From Antedon mediterranea (Eukaryota; Echinodermata; Crinoidea; Comatulida; Antedonidae), in assembly GCF_964355755.1 (NCBI RefSeq), contig NC_092670.1, forward strand, positions 39,853,795-39,917,794: 64,000 nt of DNA, written 5' to 3'. Below are positions 35,365 through 47,261 of the stretch, one piece after another. The translations under genes were made by a program, and so were the position numbers. Under the pieces are notes generated by a model. It was not told the DNA's origin, made no database searches, and worked only from the letters and a program-made list of their open reading frames with translations. Position 1 is the stretch's first letter, and each line of letters opens with the position of its first letter.

Positions 35365-38300
35365 TCAGCTGACAATAATCTGCGGTAACTGTTGCGCTAT
35401 ATTTGACGTTTTTCGTTCATAACCGGTACAATTTGGGTATATTGCATATTCACCCGCGTGACGGGTGGGCAGTGGAGAGTTTGGACAGGACCTCCACCCG
35501 CGTTGTGACGTCAGAGACGCGTCATTTTCCTTCTCTGTATCCTCCTCGTCCTCAGTAATTTTGCTCAATGTTAACAATGACTTTGATAATTTCTTGGTGT
35601 AAAGTGATGCATTTTGTGGGTTGTTAACAGAGTTTAAATGTTTAATAGGCATTGTTTCCTCCTTTATAGTCTTTTTCTTGTGTATAATTCTATGTCCTTT
35701 CTCGATTCTTTTTGGTATTTGTTCCTCTCGTTTTTTACGTATTTCTGCATCATTCGGATGCAGTAGGTTGTCACAGTCAATCAAAACTTCGTTAAACCTT
35801 GTTTCCATGTTCTGAAATAGAATAAAATAATAATGGGTACATTAGCCAATACTCATTGGGTAATTGATTAGCAAAATTAAGCTGTCTACACTATCAACAA
35901 AACGTGACGTGTCCAAGTATGGCAGTGATGTGCCCAAACAAATATGGTAGTTTTATGACATCATCATATATGGGCACATCACATTTTTTTGTCACATAAA
36001 GTTTGATAGACAGAGCTTTCCGCAACACAATAATGTAGGCGCGATGCTAGTGGATTTACCAATTACAAGAAGCGACATTGATTTATCGCGCGTTAGTCAA
36101 ATCAAGCTTTTGAAGTGATGGATTATTTGAACAGTAGCTTGTCATTGGTAAAAACTCGCCTGCGCGTATGTCCTTGCGTTGCGTTTCTAGTGAGAGCCAC
36201 GCTTTAAGCGTGGTTCCCACTAGTGACGCAACACAAGGACGTAACGCAACGCAAGTGAATTGACCAATCACAAGCGATGGCTTATTCGCTTGTGATTGCT
36301 AACCGTCTATAACTTCACTTGTCATTGGTTAAAACGCTTGCGTTGCGTTTACGTCCTTGCGTTACGTTCTAGTGGGAACCAAGCTTTATTTGCGTTGCGT
36401 TTACGTTCTTGCGTTGCGTTCCTTGTGGGAAGCACGCTTTACTTGCGTTCCGTTGAATCTTGGTGGGAACTATAGCTTTAACAGAGTAATATAACGGTAT
36501 GGGAACGTTGTGAATTTATTTTTACTGTATACATTATTCCAACATCACCATTATCAAGACCTCCAGGTTCGATGATTTACATTTGTTCAGCCATAAATTG
36601 TGTTATAAATTATTCATATCATTTCTGTAAAATATATTAAAGAATCGTGAACCCAATCATCCTGTTGAAATGATGACTGTATGAATGTATTTATAGCGAA
36701 AATAAACCGCAGGTTCCTTAAGACTAATGGGATCACCACCGTAGCATTCGCTCTCATGGGATCTGGTGCTCAAGAATCGATAACGGAAATAATTTTCCAC
36801 TGATGAATGAATAAATGAATATAAAAATTAGTTCCCACAATCAATTACAAAAATATAGTATATAAGTAAAATGTTTCCAAACGGTTTGCCTCAAAATCGT
36901 ATTCTTGTTCACATTTTCAATTAAGTACAAATGGTATTGATATTTTGTTGGAATAACGTCAATTCAATTCAATTCACATTTATTCAGCAATATAAATAAT
37001 TACATTACATGGATTTTACAGAGACAAGTAATTGTCTGTAGTCATAAGACCCTTTGGAAAAAAGTAATATCACAAAGAAAAAAAACATGAAAAAATGTTT
37101 TAAAGTTGAAAAAAAAAAGAAATAAGCAAAAGTATAAATACATATAATATAAAACGAACTAACACGTCCTCGTCACATACAAAGAGTATTCTATGCAATG
37201 TACATTGACCTTTCAATTACCTAAATATGGTAGTGATATGCGCAAATATGGTAATGATAATCCTTAAATATGGTAGTGATATGACATCATCATGTCCATA
37301 TATGGGCAAATCACATTTTTTTAAACATTTGATAGTGTAGACAGAGCTTTATGCATTTACTTAACTCGTTAAAATCATATTCTTTTACAGAGATGACACA
37401 AACGTAATCGATTGTCTAAAATCAAAATTCGACTAATCAACGTGACTTTAAAAACATTTTACAAATTAATTAGATTCACGATAAACACATAGGTCTAATG
37501 AAATCTAAAGAATTGTAATAGCAATAATTTCCTGAAATATTGTATCGACAATATTAGTGTGTAAATCAATCAGGCCTTGCATCACCGGACATTATATAAA
37601 GGGCATTCCGGGACGTGTCTAGGCCACCAAACGATGAATATTACGGTATACTTACAGCTTGTTAAAATACTGCTTACGATTCTGCCGGTGTTTAAATAAT
37701 GAACAATGCGGTTCCTACTTTTAAAACAAAACCCTGACTCGACTGTGCCACAATACGACGACACAACTTTAAACTTATTTTCCTAAATTCTAAAACTGAT
37801 GCGGAAATAAACAATTAACACGTTCATCATTCCAATGGAGAAGCTCCTACTACTTAACATCAATCTATCAACAACCGTCCGTATGTAAATGATTTCCGGA
37901 CAGGAAAATACATAATTAAAAAGGTAATCAAACGCTATGTTACCATAGCTATCAAATGATATTTGATGTCGATGAAACTGCTTGCATCACTATAGTTAGA
38001 TTCTTCATAATAATGAATATGAATTAACATCGCGTAGACGTAAACAGAAGTTCGAATTGAAAACAACAATATTAATTTAAACATGTTGCATGTTTATGGA
38101 ATGATATACTTTATTACAAAATCATCTTAACATCATGTTGGAATTTCACAACGAACACGAAAGTTAAAGATGTATTGTCCCCCTGAAAAAATAATTCTTT
38201 AATTTTTTTTTTTTGAATATGCCATTTTAATGTCACATAATAGTTTTATCTACTTTGACTACAAATTGGATCTAAAAAAACTATTTACACTTACACTTAA

Positions 38301-40656
38301 AGCACAAAAATAGTCAATATTGACTGGCAGCCAATGGGTTTTTGGATGAATTTAACCCTTTATTTTGTCATTTTATAAGTGAAAATATTATTTGTTTTCG
38401 GTTTTTTTCTATGGTAGAAATTAACTTTAAAACATCAAAATAACCTATTTAAAGTCTGATTTAGTTAATCTTCATTTTTCATGTTTTTGGGTGACAATAC
38501 ATCCTTAAAAATGTATGTTGTGAAATGATATATCATTACGTCATCATCTTTACATCAGGGTTACTGCATCTTAGAATTTCACATAAACGAACACGAAAGT
38601 TAACGTTAACAGAAATTAGTCCCGTAGGAGAATACAGAATGATGATCATCTTACTGAAATAATTATTTGATGCTCATATTTCAAGTTCCAATATGCTTGT
38701 TAACAACAAGACATAACATTCTGTTCTTTAGGCTTCGTTCAAACTCATAAATTTTGTTGACAAAATATTGTATAGGCATCACAGTATTATGACGACATCT
38801 TATGTGTTTATAATGCCGTCCTATTTATGTATATATAAACTTTTTTTCATGATATGATATAAACAATAAACTATAGTATACAATGATCTCTATGACTGCT
38901 CGGTTCAACGTCAATGCAAAACGTGGTTCCTACTAGGAGGCGCGGCCTAGAGACGCAACGCAAGGACGTACGCGCAACGACCAATGACAAGCCACTGTTA
39001 GAATAATTCATCGCTTGTGATTGGTCAAATCACTTACGTTGTGTTACTTCCTTGAGTTGCGTTGCTAGTGGGAACCAAGCTTTACATTATAGTAAAGACC
39101 GTATAGATGGTGGGCTTCATATTAAAATCTCATCTATTAGAGAGGGTCTAAGGTCTCTAGCACCTGTAAGTTCAAGAAACATCTTTTTTTAAACAACTTA
39201 GTTTTTACACTAATACGCGTTTGTTGTATTGTGCTAATCGTTCCTATGTTATTTTGATATATTATTAAATGGCATGTTGCAAATTACAGCGTGTTTCTTA
39301 ATAACATCTGTATTGTTATTTTGTTTTGCTTATTTATGGTTGCTATGACTAACATCTTGATGAATGCTGTTGCCAGGGACACTCATCTTCCGATTGTTAA
39401 ACGGTTCAATGATGTATATCCTAAATGGAATACAAGCACGAATAATAATTACATCAAGCTCTGACAATATGGTACACCAATCAATCTGTCATCTTTCTCA
39501 CTCAGAGATTGGACAAAAAGTAAAATACCTGCTTTACAATTTGAGAACGTAATAAATTAAAAGTTATATTTTCTTGTGTGAATAAACATGATTACAATCG
39601 TCAGAAACACGTTGGTTTTAGCAACTTATCCGTGGCATTCAAGCGACGCTTACCGTTACCGCTCGTCTGTGTAAATTGGCCGTACGACGGCTTCGTTCGT
39701 TTCCATTATTCTAACAAAACGGCGGTGCCGTCTTATCAGCCGTCGTTTCGTGAAACCGAACCAAGTGTGAATGCACCTTTATAGTGTGCGAGAGAAGTAG
39801 TCTGCACTGATAACACACCTTGTAAATGTGTTAAAAAATATAACAAATTAGAAAAAAGACCTAGAGACAACTAATGAATTGTTTTTTACGATGATAACCT
39901 TTTCCTTTCGTACTTTCTTTGACTCTTTGGGTGACCTGTACATTAGCAGATTAAACGTGCAACAAAACGACTGTAATGACCAGCGAAGCTAGCCCAACGG
40001 CAACAAAATACTTCTCCAGGTCGACTATATAGCTGATTAACATTGAGGGATTCTAATGAAAATGTGTGCTAGGAAGCGTTAACAATCTTAATTACAACCC
40101 TAAAGGTATATTGTTGTAATATGCATTTCAGCAATTATAAACATGCATTAAGATACATGATTAACAGTAGTTCATATGAATAAAAATACCTGAAGACGAT
40201 CAATATTAAAATGAATACTGAGAGAAGACGGAATAATATCGCGTATTGTGCTTTTAATTGAAACTTCAACCGATTCTATACTTGTTGTATTAAACTGACT
40301 TTCAACAGTCGGTTAGATATTATCAAATGACAGAATCATACTACTGTAAAGCTCTGTCTACACTATCACATTTTATGTGACCAAAATGTGATGTGCCCAT
40401 ATAATATAACACATTTAATCAGAACATCAGATTGATTTATCTAAATACTCCTTGCAACAGCTAGCTAGGAACTATATCAGAATGGTATCAACGACGGCAG
40501 GCTACGACCAGCTGGCTACGACTGACAATTTATAATTCTCTATTTGAAATCTTTATATAAACTATCGAAAAACTAAGGTGAAAACTAACAAGAGTACAAA
40601 GCCACACTTACCTTTTTATTAGTTTCACCATGCATAAAAGTCAAATTCATATGCAT
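35365..40656 (-). CDS. Orphan three-exon gene, about 198 aa
   Basis: The exons are 40612-40656, 40190-40294 and 35365-35811, all phase 0, with donors AAAAAG|gtaagt and CTTCAG|gtattt and acceptors gtcag and tttcag. The last exon alone holds 148 codons without a stop. The protein has no signal peptide or membrane segment. It contains DIIPSSLSIHFNIDRLQ in the middle exon, a basic stretch (RKKREEQIPKRIEKGHRIIH), an acidic patch (KITEDEEDTEKEN), and a C-terminal segment with paired Cys, Pro and Tyr residues (SCPNSPLPTRHAGEYAIYPN). I do not recognise the family. It may be a rapidly evolving regulatory or nuclear protein, but that is a guess. The start may be any of three in-frame ATGs at 40656, 40650 or 40635. 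The 4.4-kb intron is full of fold-back elements. The first exon is the least certain part. Confidence 0.5.
35878..36019 (+). mobile_element. Fold-back family A, copy 19, abutting family B
   Basis: Slightly shortened ends (AAGCTGTCTACACTATC and AGTTTGATAGACAGAGC) lead directly into a family B cluster without spacer. Confidence 0.8.
36014..36480. mobile_element. Fold-back family B cluster, copies 4-5 plus partial arms
   Basis: One diverged copy (about 36020-36205) is followed head-to-tail by a well-kept one (36207-36388, ends GCGTGGTTCCCACTAGTGAC and CTAGTGGGAACCAAGCTT). Two extra right arms follow (GCGTTCCTTGTGGGAAGCAC, CTTGGTGGGAACTATAGC). The tandem arms suggest repeated insertion or unequal exchange at one site. 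Confidence 0.7.
37218..37351 (+). mobile_element. Fold-back family A, copy 20, left end missing
   Basis: It starts within the internal modules (three copies of AAATATGGTAGTGATATG or near variants) and keeps the right end TTTGATAGTGTAGACAGAGC. Confidence 0.75.
38166..38512. mobile_element. Fold-back family D, copy 2, about 345 bp
   Basis: Ends TTAAAGATGTATTGTCCC and GACAATACATCCTTAA. The interior has CAGCCAATGGGTTTTTGGAT as in copy 1, plus a T-rich insertion. It lies in the long intron of the orphan gene. Confidence 0.75.
38919..39084. mobile_element. Fold-back family B, copy 6
   Basis: Left end ACGTGGTTCCTACTAGGAGG and right end GCTAGTGGGAACCAAGCTTT, with GACCAATGACAAGCCACTG and CGCTTGTGATTGGTCAAATC in the core. 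Confidence 0.75.
39600..39790. mobile_element. Possible decayed DNA transposon or fold-back element
   Basis: GGCATTCAAGCGACGCTTACC and TTCGTGAAACCGAACCAAGTGTGAATGC have a CG-rich style unlike the surroundings. They recall terminal segments of small DNA elements, but paired ends were not resolved. Confidence 0.25.
40349..40402 (-). mobile_element. Fold-back family A, copy 21, left end only
   Basis: AAAGCTCTGTCTACACTATC is followed by ATTTTATGTGACCAAAATGTG and GCCCATATAA, then unrelated sequence. It lies in the first intron of the orphan gene. Confidence 0.75.
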
Positions 40657-40854
40657 AACCCTATTGAATTTTCTCCTAATACAGATTGTCTTTATACTAA
40701 AAGGAAATCATGCGATGAAAGAAAATCACGGAATGTCGATTGAGAGGCATTGTGATCTTTGATCACGACCTTTAAACGGATTGAGTTTAAATAAATCTCA
40801 ACAGCAATGAACTCTATAGTTCGAGTCACCAGTGTTACCAAAAAGAGAGACACT

Positions 40855-40960
40855 TAAGCTTGGCTCTTATACAAAGACGCAACGTAATAGACACATCGCG
40901 CAATCATAACCTGACCAATCACAATCAATGTTTTAAGTGGAGCAGGCGTGCTTGATGGAC
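40855..40960. mobile_element. Fold-back family B, partial copy
   Basis: TTAAGCTTGGCTCTTATACAAAGACGC is followed by GACCAATCACAATCAATG; the right half is missing. Confidence 0.5.
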
Positions 40961-41159
40961 GAGCATCACTGACAATTGTTGCAGTAAAATATTATATATC
41001 TGATTTTTGTTTTTAATAACCAGAGTTTGCGATAATTATAATCTATGGGACACAACATTTAGGCATTAAATTTCGATAAATATAATAGATATACGTATAA
41101 GTCCAAAGTTGCAACAAATTAAACATAATACCTTAATATTGGGTAGGTAGTACCCACTT

Positions 41160-41600
41160 GTACGTTTTAACGCCACTTACACGCAAAAGGGCGTACGCTA
41201 CGCTAGTCGTGCGCCGTATGTGTAAACATACCTTGAGTTATTCATTTATTATCGGATACAGGCGACACCTGCTATGGGTAAAGCAGTCTGGAAAATGCCA
41301 CTTACACGCAAAACGGCGTATGATACGCCGGTCTTGCGCCGTATACGTTTGAACATACCCGGATATTTAAAAAATATTGGATACAGGCGACACATACTAA
41401 GAAAAAGGCAGTTTGGGGGACGTTACAACGCCACTTACACACAAGCCAGTCTTACGCTGTATACGTGTGAACATACCCTGAGTTACGACGCCGCCGCCAC
41501 CTACACACAAGGTGTACGATACGCCAGTGTATGCAGTACGTGTGAACTTATTAGTTATTCAATAGTTATCTGAGACAGGTGACACTTAAGGGTAACAGTC
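41160..41600. repeat. Three tandem units of about 130 bp, CG-rich
   Basis: Each unit starts ACGCCACTTACACGCAAA, includes GCGCCGTATACGT and TGTGAACATACCCTGAGTTA, and ends with ACAGGCGACAC and a CAGTCTGGA-like word. The third is more diverged. The TGTGAACATACC word recalls ends of cut-and-paste elements. Confidence 0.6.
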
Positions 41601-42379
41601 TGGAGAACAAGGAACGAAATAATATTGAGCTACTAGGTCGAAATACCATCCTTATTGTACTGAGTATTTTGTATTGAATAAAGATGTGTTTTTGGCCATA
41701 TCATTATTAATTATTTGGACATTGTCTGTTTACACGACAGGAAATCGCTGAAAGCCTACAGTAGCTTAATGCACTGTACGTGGTATACTCTGTAATCAAT
41801 AGGCTGATTTGATAATAATGTTGTCTGGTAATAAAATGAGCAAGATATAATGCAATGTAAAGCTTAGGCCTACATCGTGGGTAGGCTGATATAAATATGA
41901 AGGGGTTCGTCTGTATAAATTATAGTTAACTACTTACCGAAGAGTAGTATTTGATTAATGATATTAATTAAAATATTAGCTAATGTAAGCACTGCCACCG
42001 CTAATTGAAGACTGCATTATGTGAGTAGGTTTTATAGCCTACTCATTTCCCATTGCGATATAGATTTACATTAACCATCGAACCAACAGAGATAACGGTT
42101 TGTGTAACCGCCGCACATATGGGCATTAATATACATTTAGTTGAATGTTAAAGTACAGTAATAATAATAATAATAAATAATAATAATTTAGGTATTTGTA
42201 TAGCGCCAGTATCTACTAAACCGAAGTGAAAATCAAAGGCGCTTGTAGGCCTATTAGATGTTAAAAAGATGCGTTTTAAGTTCTTTTTTAAAAATAGCAA
42301 TAGATGTTGATTTAGTAATATGTCGAGGGAGAGAATTCGAAAAAGAAGCAGCAGAGAATAAAAACACTATATTGATTTA
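41601..42379. other. Intergenic stretch with an AAT microsatellite and LINE-tail-like sequence
   Basis: An (AAT)n run near 42160-42190 is followed by TTTGTATAGCGCCAGTATCTAC. That word resembles the 3' region of non-LTR retrotransposons, and similar TATAGCGC sequence occurs near 20640. No gene was recognised. Confidence 0.35.
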
Positions 42380-43112
42380 TAAGTATTTTCAATATTTATT
42401 TATTACTGTACAATAGAAAATACTATATACTCAACAAAACTTACAAAACAACAAAAAATAGAAAATGGAATGAAAATACAAAAATATATATAAATAAAAA
42501 CTATGAGGGCCTATACAAAAAGTTACCGTAATTTCATTAACATTATTTAGGAAAGAGATAGGTTTTTAACATTTTTTTGAAATATTGCACATTTGGGGCT
42601 TCACGAATATAAGATGGTAAGTTATTCCACAATCTAGGACCGATGACAGAAAAACACTTATCGCCAAACGACCTCTTGGTCTTGGGGATGGCAAGACGGG
42701 TATGGTCTTGGGTAGATCGAAGTCCATGCCGACCAGAATGGTGTTTGTTTATAAGGTCCTGTAAATAACCAGGTGCTGAGCCATACAGACAGTTGTACAC
42801 ATGCACTAAGATCTTGAATTCAATCCTCTGCTGGACAGGCAACCAATGCAGCTCCCCAATGAGAGGAGACGCAGTGGTGCACTTGCTAGCTTGAAAAATA
42901 AGACGTGCAGCGCTATTTTGCAGTGTTTGCAAACGTCGGACGTCTGAAACAGCCAATCCACCGAGCAAAGAGTTGGCATAGTCCAGTCGGGAAATAATTA
43001 AAGATCTCACTGCATGTGTACAAGTAGAGCGGTCTATGAAACACCGAATCCTACTCAAATTACGAAGATGGAAGTTTACCCTACTACGCAATGTACTAAC
43101 ATGATTTTTCAT
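42380..43112 (-). pseudogene. LINE reverse-transcriptase C-terminal remnant with 3' tail
   Basis: An open frame at 42543-43112 (189 aa) carries SLIISRLDYANSLLGGL, RRLQTLQNSAARLIF, HWLPVQQRIEFKILVHVYN and GPRLWNNLPSYIREAPNV. These are the standard C-terminal thumb and post-RT motifs of CR1/L2/Jockey-like non-LTR retrotransposons. The catalytic motifs are absent, so this is a 5'-truncated copy. An AT-rich tail of about 160 bp continues to 42380. Conserved motifs without stops suggest a fairly young insertion. Confidence 0.8.
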
Positions 43113-43361
43113 ACAGAGGATATAATCTTTAGATAAAGTGACTGATAAAGTGATTGTTCTTTATTCTCGGAAATAAAGTAGCATCATTATCATGAGTGTC
43201 TAATTAGTACTATGACGTCATAATGTAATAATGTACAAGTATATCAAATCATTAATATGATGACGTAAATACCTATAATTTACGTAATCGTTGGGATATT
43301 TATAATAATTGTTATCATGAATTTCAAGAATGATGGGCTTGAGTGTGAACGAATTGCGTTT

Positions 43362-43515
43362 CTAAAGCTCTGTCTACACTATCAAACTCTATGTGACCAA
43401 AATGTGATGTGTCTATATAATGGACATGATGATGTCATATCACTACTATATTTGGAAATATCACTACCATATTTGGGCACATCACAATTTTTTGTCAAAC
43501 TAGTTTGTAGTTTAA
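43362..43515 (-). mobile_element. Fold-back family A, copy 22, right end truncated
   Basis: It keeps the left end and two internal modules, and stops in CAAACTAGTTTGTAG, losing the terminal GTGTAGACAGAGC. Confidence 0.8.
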
Positions 43516-44850
43516 CCTTAACTAAACAAACGGGTAACATTTTCTTTAATGTGAGTCATTATACAGTAGGCTTGCCGGTATTTCAGATGTCACATTTGAA
43601 TATTTTAGATTTATTAAATCAGATATTATATTATTTTAATAATCAGATATAAACCAAAACATCCTTACACATGGAACATGTTAAATATTCATTTAAATTA
43701 AACAAAAAAAGATACAGATAGGCCTACTTAAGTTTAGGCCTACATTCGTATATTTGTTTGTTTGTTTGTTTGTTTCTTTATTTCCATTCACACAAAAAAA
43801 AAACATTAACATACATAAATATTCATTACAAAAGTGTGACGAGAAAACGAGGCGAGTTTCAATTGTAAGCGACAGACACTCTATGTCTAAAACAAAATAT
43901 CTGTTATAACACTATCATTTAAAATAACTCTCTTCATTTAGTTAATAAACCTGTTCATACGTACCTTCTGAATGCATAACCAACCTGGTGTAAATCTAAG
44001 AGAATGAGCGCGTACGTCAAACACGTTAGTCCATTGAAGATACAACTATCGCTAATAACTACAACACCGCAGCCTACTGAGACGTGACAACACAATGGTT
44101 TCACACTCGTCAACAGGCTTTTGTAGTATTATTTTTACCGTCAATTTATAACCAATATTCCAGGCAGTACAGTACAGTTTCGTTCCTCCCACTGATGCCA
44201 GTCGCATCCACGAGGCAGATAAGTAATAATTCATATATTAAGCGCCAAAACCAGATTGAACATGCTTTAACCTTTTTGAGATATTAATAAACTCAACACA
44301 AGATTTTATTCGCATTTATGTGAATGATTTATGATATTTGTTAGCCCACTAATGGAAAGCAATCAATTTTAATTTATTGTGTGGTTGGTTAAGTTATAAA
44401 ATTTTCATAAATATCAACATTCGATAAAACAACTTCTACATACTGTTTCCAATTCTTGTTGTGACAAGGTCAATGACGTAGAAGGGTAGGGGGTGGGGCG
44501 CGCAATAGTTATGATGACGGTAATAAATGATTCATTTAGATCATTCGTTCATGAACAATTAAAAAAACATGAGTTGAGAAAATAACCTGTGTAGCTTGGA
44601 GACTTTAATACACAAAGCACAAGACAAACATTGTGTTGGCGTGTTTACAAATATTGATGTTGAAGATTATGATAATGATTTTGACGACACCTTGACATTA
44701 AAGTACGATTTTATAATGTGCGTACAATACGAATCATAATTTAATATCAGCGGGTTTTTTTTGACGCACAGGAAAATGTACCTCGTTTCGTCGTTGGTGT
44801 CGCTAATGCTTAGTTTAGGTAATTTTAGTTTACTTATTAGGTACTCAGTT
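43516..44850. other. Intergenic stretch without a recognised gene
   Basis: It holds a (GTTT)n microsatellite near 43752-43775 and a poly(A)-like stretch at about 43794. Nothing codes convincingly on either strand. Confidence 0.4.
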
Positions 44851-45800
44851 TTTATACATATTACATAATTAGTTTGCTATTTAGTAAGATACTTGTACTT
44901 AGTTTGCTATAGTAGGCCTACCTATTGTACTTACTTTGCAGAGATAGGTACTTGTACTTAGTTTGCTATAAAGTAACTATACAGATACATAGGCCTACTT
45001 AGTTTGCTATAAAGTATCTATATCATAGAGATAGTAGGTACACTTGTACTTAGTTTGCTATAAAGTAACTATATAGATTTATATACGTGTACTTAGTTTG
45101 CTATAAAGTAACTAAATAGAGATATATACGTGTACTTAGTTTGCTAATAAGTACCTATATAGAGATATATACGTGTACTTAGTTTGCTATAAAGTACCTA
45201 TATAGAGATATATACGTGTACTTAGTTTGCTATAAAGTACCTATATAGAGATATATACGTGTACTTAGTTTGCTAATATGTATCTATATAGAGATATATA
45301 CGTGTACTTAGTTTGCTATAGAGTACCTATATAGAGATATATACGTGTACTTAGTTTGCTATAAAGTACCTATATAGAGATATATACGTGTACTTAGTTT
45401 GCTATAAAGTACCTATATAGAGATATATACGTGTACTTAGTTTGCTATAGAGTACCTATATAGAGATATATACGTGTACTTAGTTTGCTATAAAGTACCT
45501 ATATAGAGATATATACGTGTACTTAGTTTGCTAATATGTACCTATATAGAGATATATACGTGTACTTAGTTTGCTATAGACTACCTATATAGAGATATAT
45601 ACGTGTACTTAGTTTGCTATAAAGTACCTATATAGATTTATATACGTGTACTTAGTTTGCTATAAAGTAACTATATAGAGATATATACGTGTACTTAGTT
45701 TGCTATAAAGTAACTATATAGAGATATATACGTGTAATAAGTTTGCTATAGAGTACCGTACCTACATAGGAATAGGTACTTATAATGTGCTTAGTTTGCT
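44850..45800. repeat. 43-bp satellite-like array
   Basis: The repeated unit reads AGATATATACGTGTACTTAG, then TTTGCTATAAAGTACC and TATATAG. About 16 regular copies occupy 45045-45760, flanked by looser, more diverged copies on both sides. Variants AAAGTACC, GAGTACC and AATATGTACC recur, so higher-order copying occurred. It ends about 1.5 kb upstream of the opsin start. Confidence 0.95.
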
Positions 45801-46293
45801 ATAGTTTGGACGTGCAAATGATTGCACTAAATATACAAATTAGTGAGATTTCAGATTTTATTATTTTCTTTCTAAACAGAACATTGTTTAATTGAGAACA
45901 TCAGCTGAAGGAAGACAATAAAGTCAACAGTGATCATGAAAATAAAAATCTAGCCTACATTTTTTAATTGATTTATTATACAAATTATATTTTAATGTCT
46001 TTAGTAAGCTAATAATTATGTAAGACTAAAGATGATGATAAAATGTTTGTTGTTGACAGTTATTATTAAGAACTCAACAAGACACTCTTTTATCAATATC
46101 TGTTTCATAAAAAATTGTCAAATAATAATGCACAAACTGGTTTCCTTATTGAAATAGGAATAAGAAAAATAATAATTTAAAAAAATATGAATTTTATGAA
46201 TTAAATCCATGGTTAAACTTAAAATGTCGCAATCGCGATTTAACTTTCGCGTCCCGCGTCCCCACAGCTTGCGAGTCAAACTGTTTAGCAATA

Positions 46294-46414
46294 ACGCTTG
46301 GTTCCCACTAGAGACTCAACGCAATGACGTAATCGCAACGACCAAGTTGACCAATACAACTCTCTTGCCATGCGTAACGTCAATTAGTTGCGTCTTATGT
46401 GGGAATGAAGCTTT
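46294..46414. mobile_element. Fold-back family B, copy 7, short
   Basis: GCTTGGTTCCCACTAGAGAC at the left, TTATGTGGGAATGAAGCTTTA at the right. The middle is reduced to one GACCAAGTTGACCAATAC segment. It lies upstream of the opsin gene. Confidence 0.7.
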
Positions 46415-47261
46415 AAATAGAATGCCGATGGCACCAATAGAGATTTTAGACAGTAACTTCGGATAAAAACTATAATATTCATATGGGACATCTTTACAGG
46501 ATGTATCGAACTGATTTCATAAATTATTTAAAAAAATTCAATGTGGACACGATCTTCTATAGATGCCGTACTGATGGTTTAATATGTATATTATACATCT
46601 GCGGTCCATTTTAATAAACAAATATATATGTATCCTGTTATTAGTATTTCAACTCAAATTAAGAAGAGTGAATTTGATGATAAAAATCAATCCAGACATT
46701 TATATGATATTTATAGCTTATATGAACATATATACTTTGTTTATTATTCGTATACTACACATAAACGCACATATACTTATATATAGTTTAAGTCATTTAT
46801 TTGATAGTTTACATAAACTAATACTTATTTATAGTATGTGTGCTGTACATAATTAAAGCCTAACAACTCGGCTTAGAATATGTTTATTGTGTCTACAAAA
46901 TGTTTAAGTTGGTAAGTAAACGAGGAGGTAGTTTAGTACTGGCACTGTCAATGTGGTAAGCAGTACGTCCGAGAGGACACTTTCAACAAGAATAAGCAAA
47001 GATACGAAGTATTTATACCAGAATAAGTCAAGACGAGGTATCTATACCAGAAGAAGTTAGATTATATTTAGCGATTCGTGATTCATCTTTGGAAGATTCT
47101 TCGTGGATTTCCGCAACGACAAACGACCTTTTAAAAATCTCAGGGTATTTGGAATTGCTAATTGTAGAAGTTTATTTGAAGGTTTGGAACATTCGTCAAG
47201 TTACGAACAACATTGAAGCTGAAGTACTAGTAAAACTATTTTCAGCTAATCTGTCTACAAA
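46415..47261. other. Region upstream of the opsin start
   Basis: AT-rich sequence without repeats that I recognise. It must contain the opsin promoter and 5' UTR. An imperfect duplication AGAATAAGCAAAGATACGA / AGAATAAGTCAAGACGAGGT is seen at 46990-47040. The transcription start could not be set. Confidence 0.35.

Noticed and set aside
46584-46856. 90-residue plus-strand open frame rich in Ile, Leu and Tyr upstream of the opsin gene
   Set aside because: Composition is what AT-rich non-coding DNA yields; no Kozak, splice or domain support.
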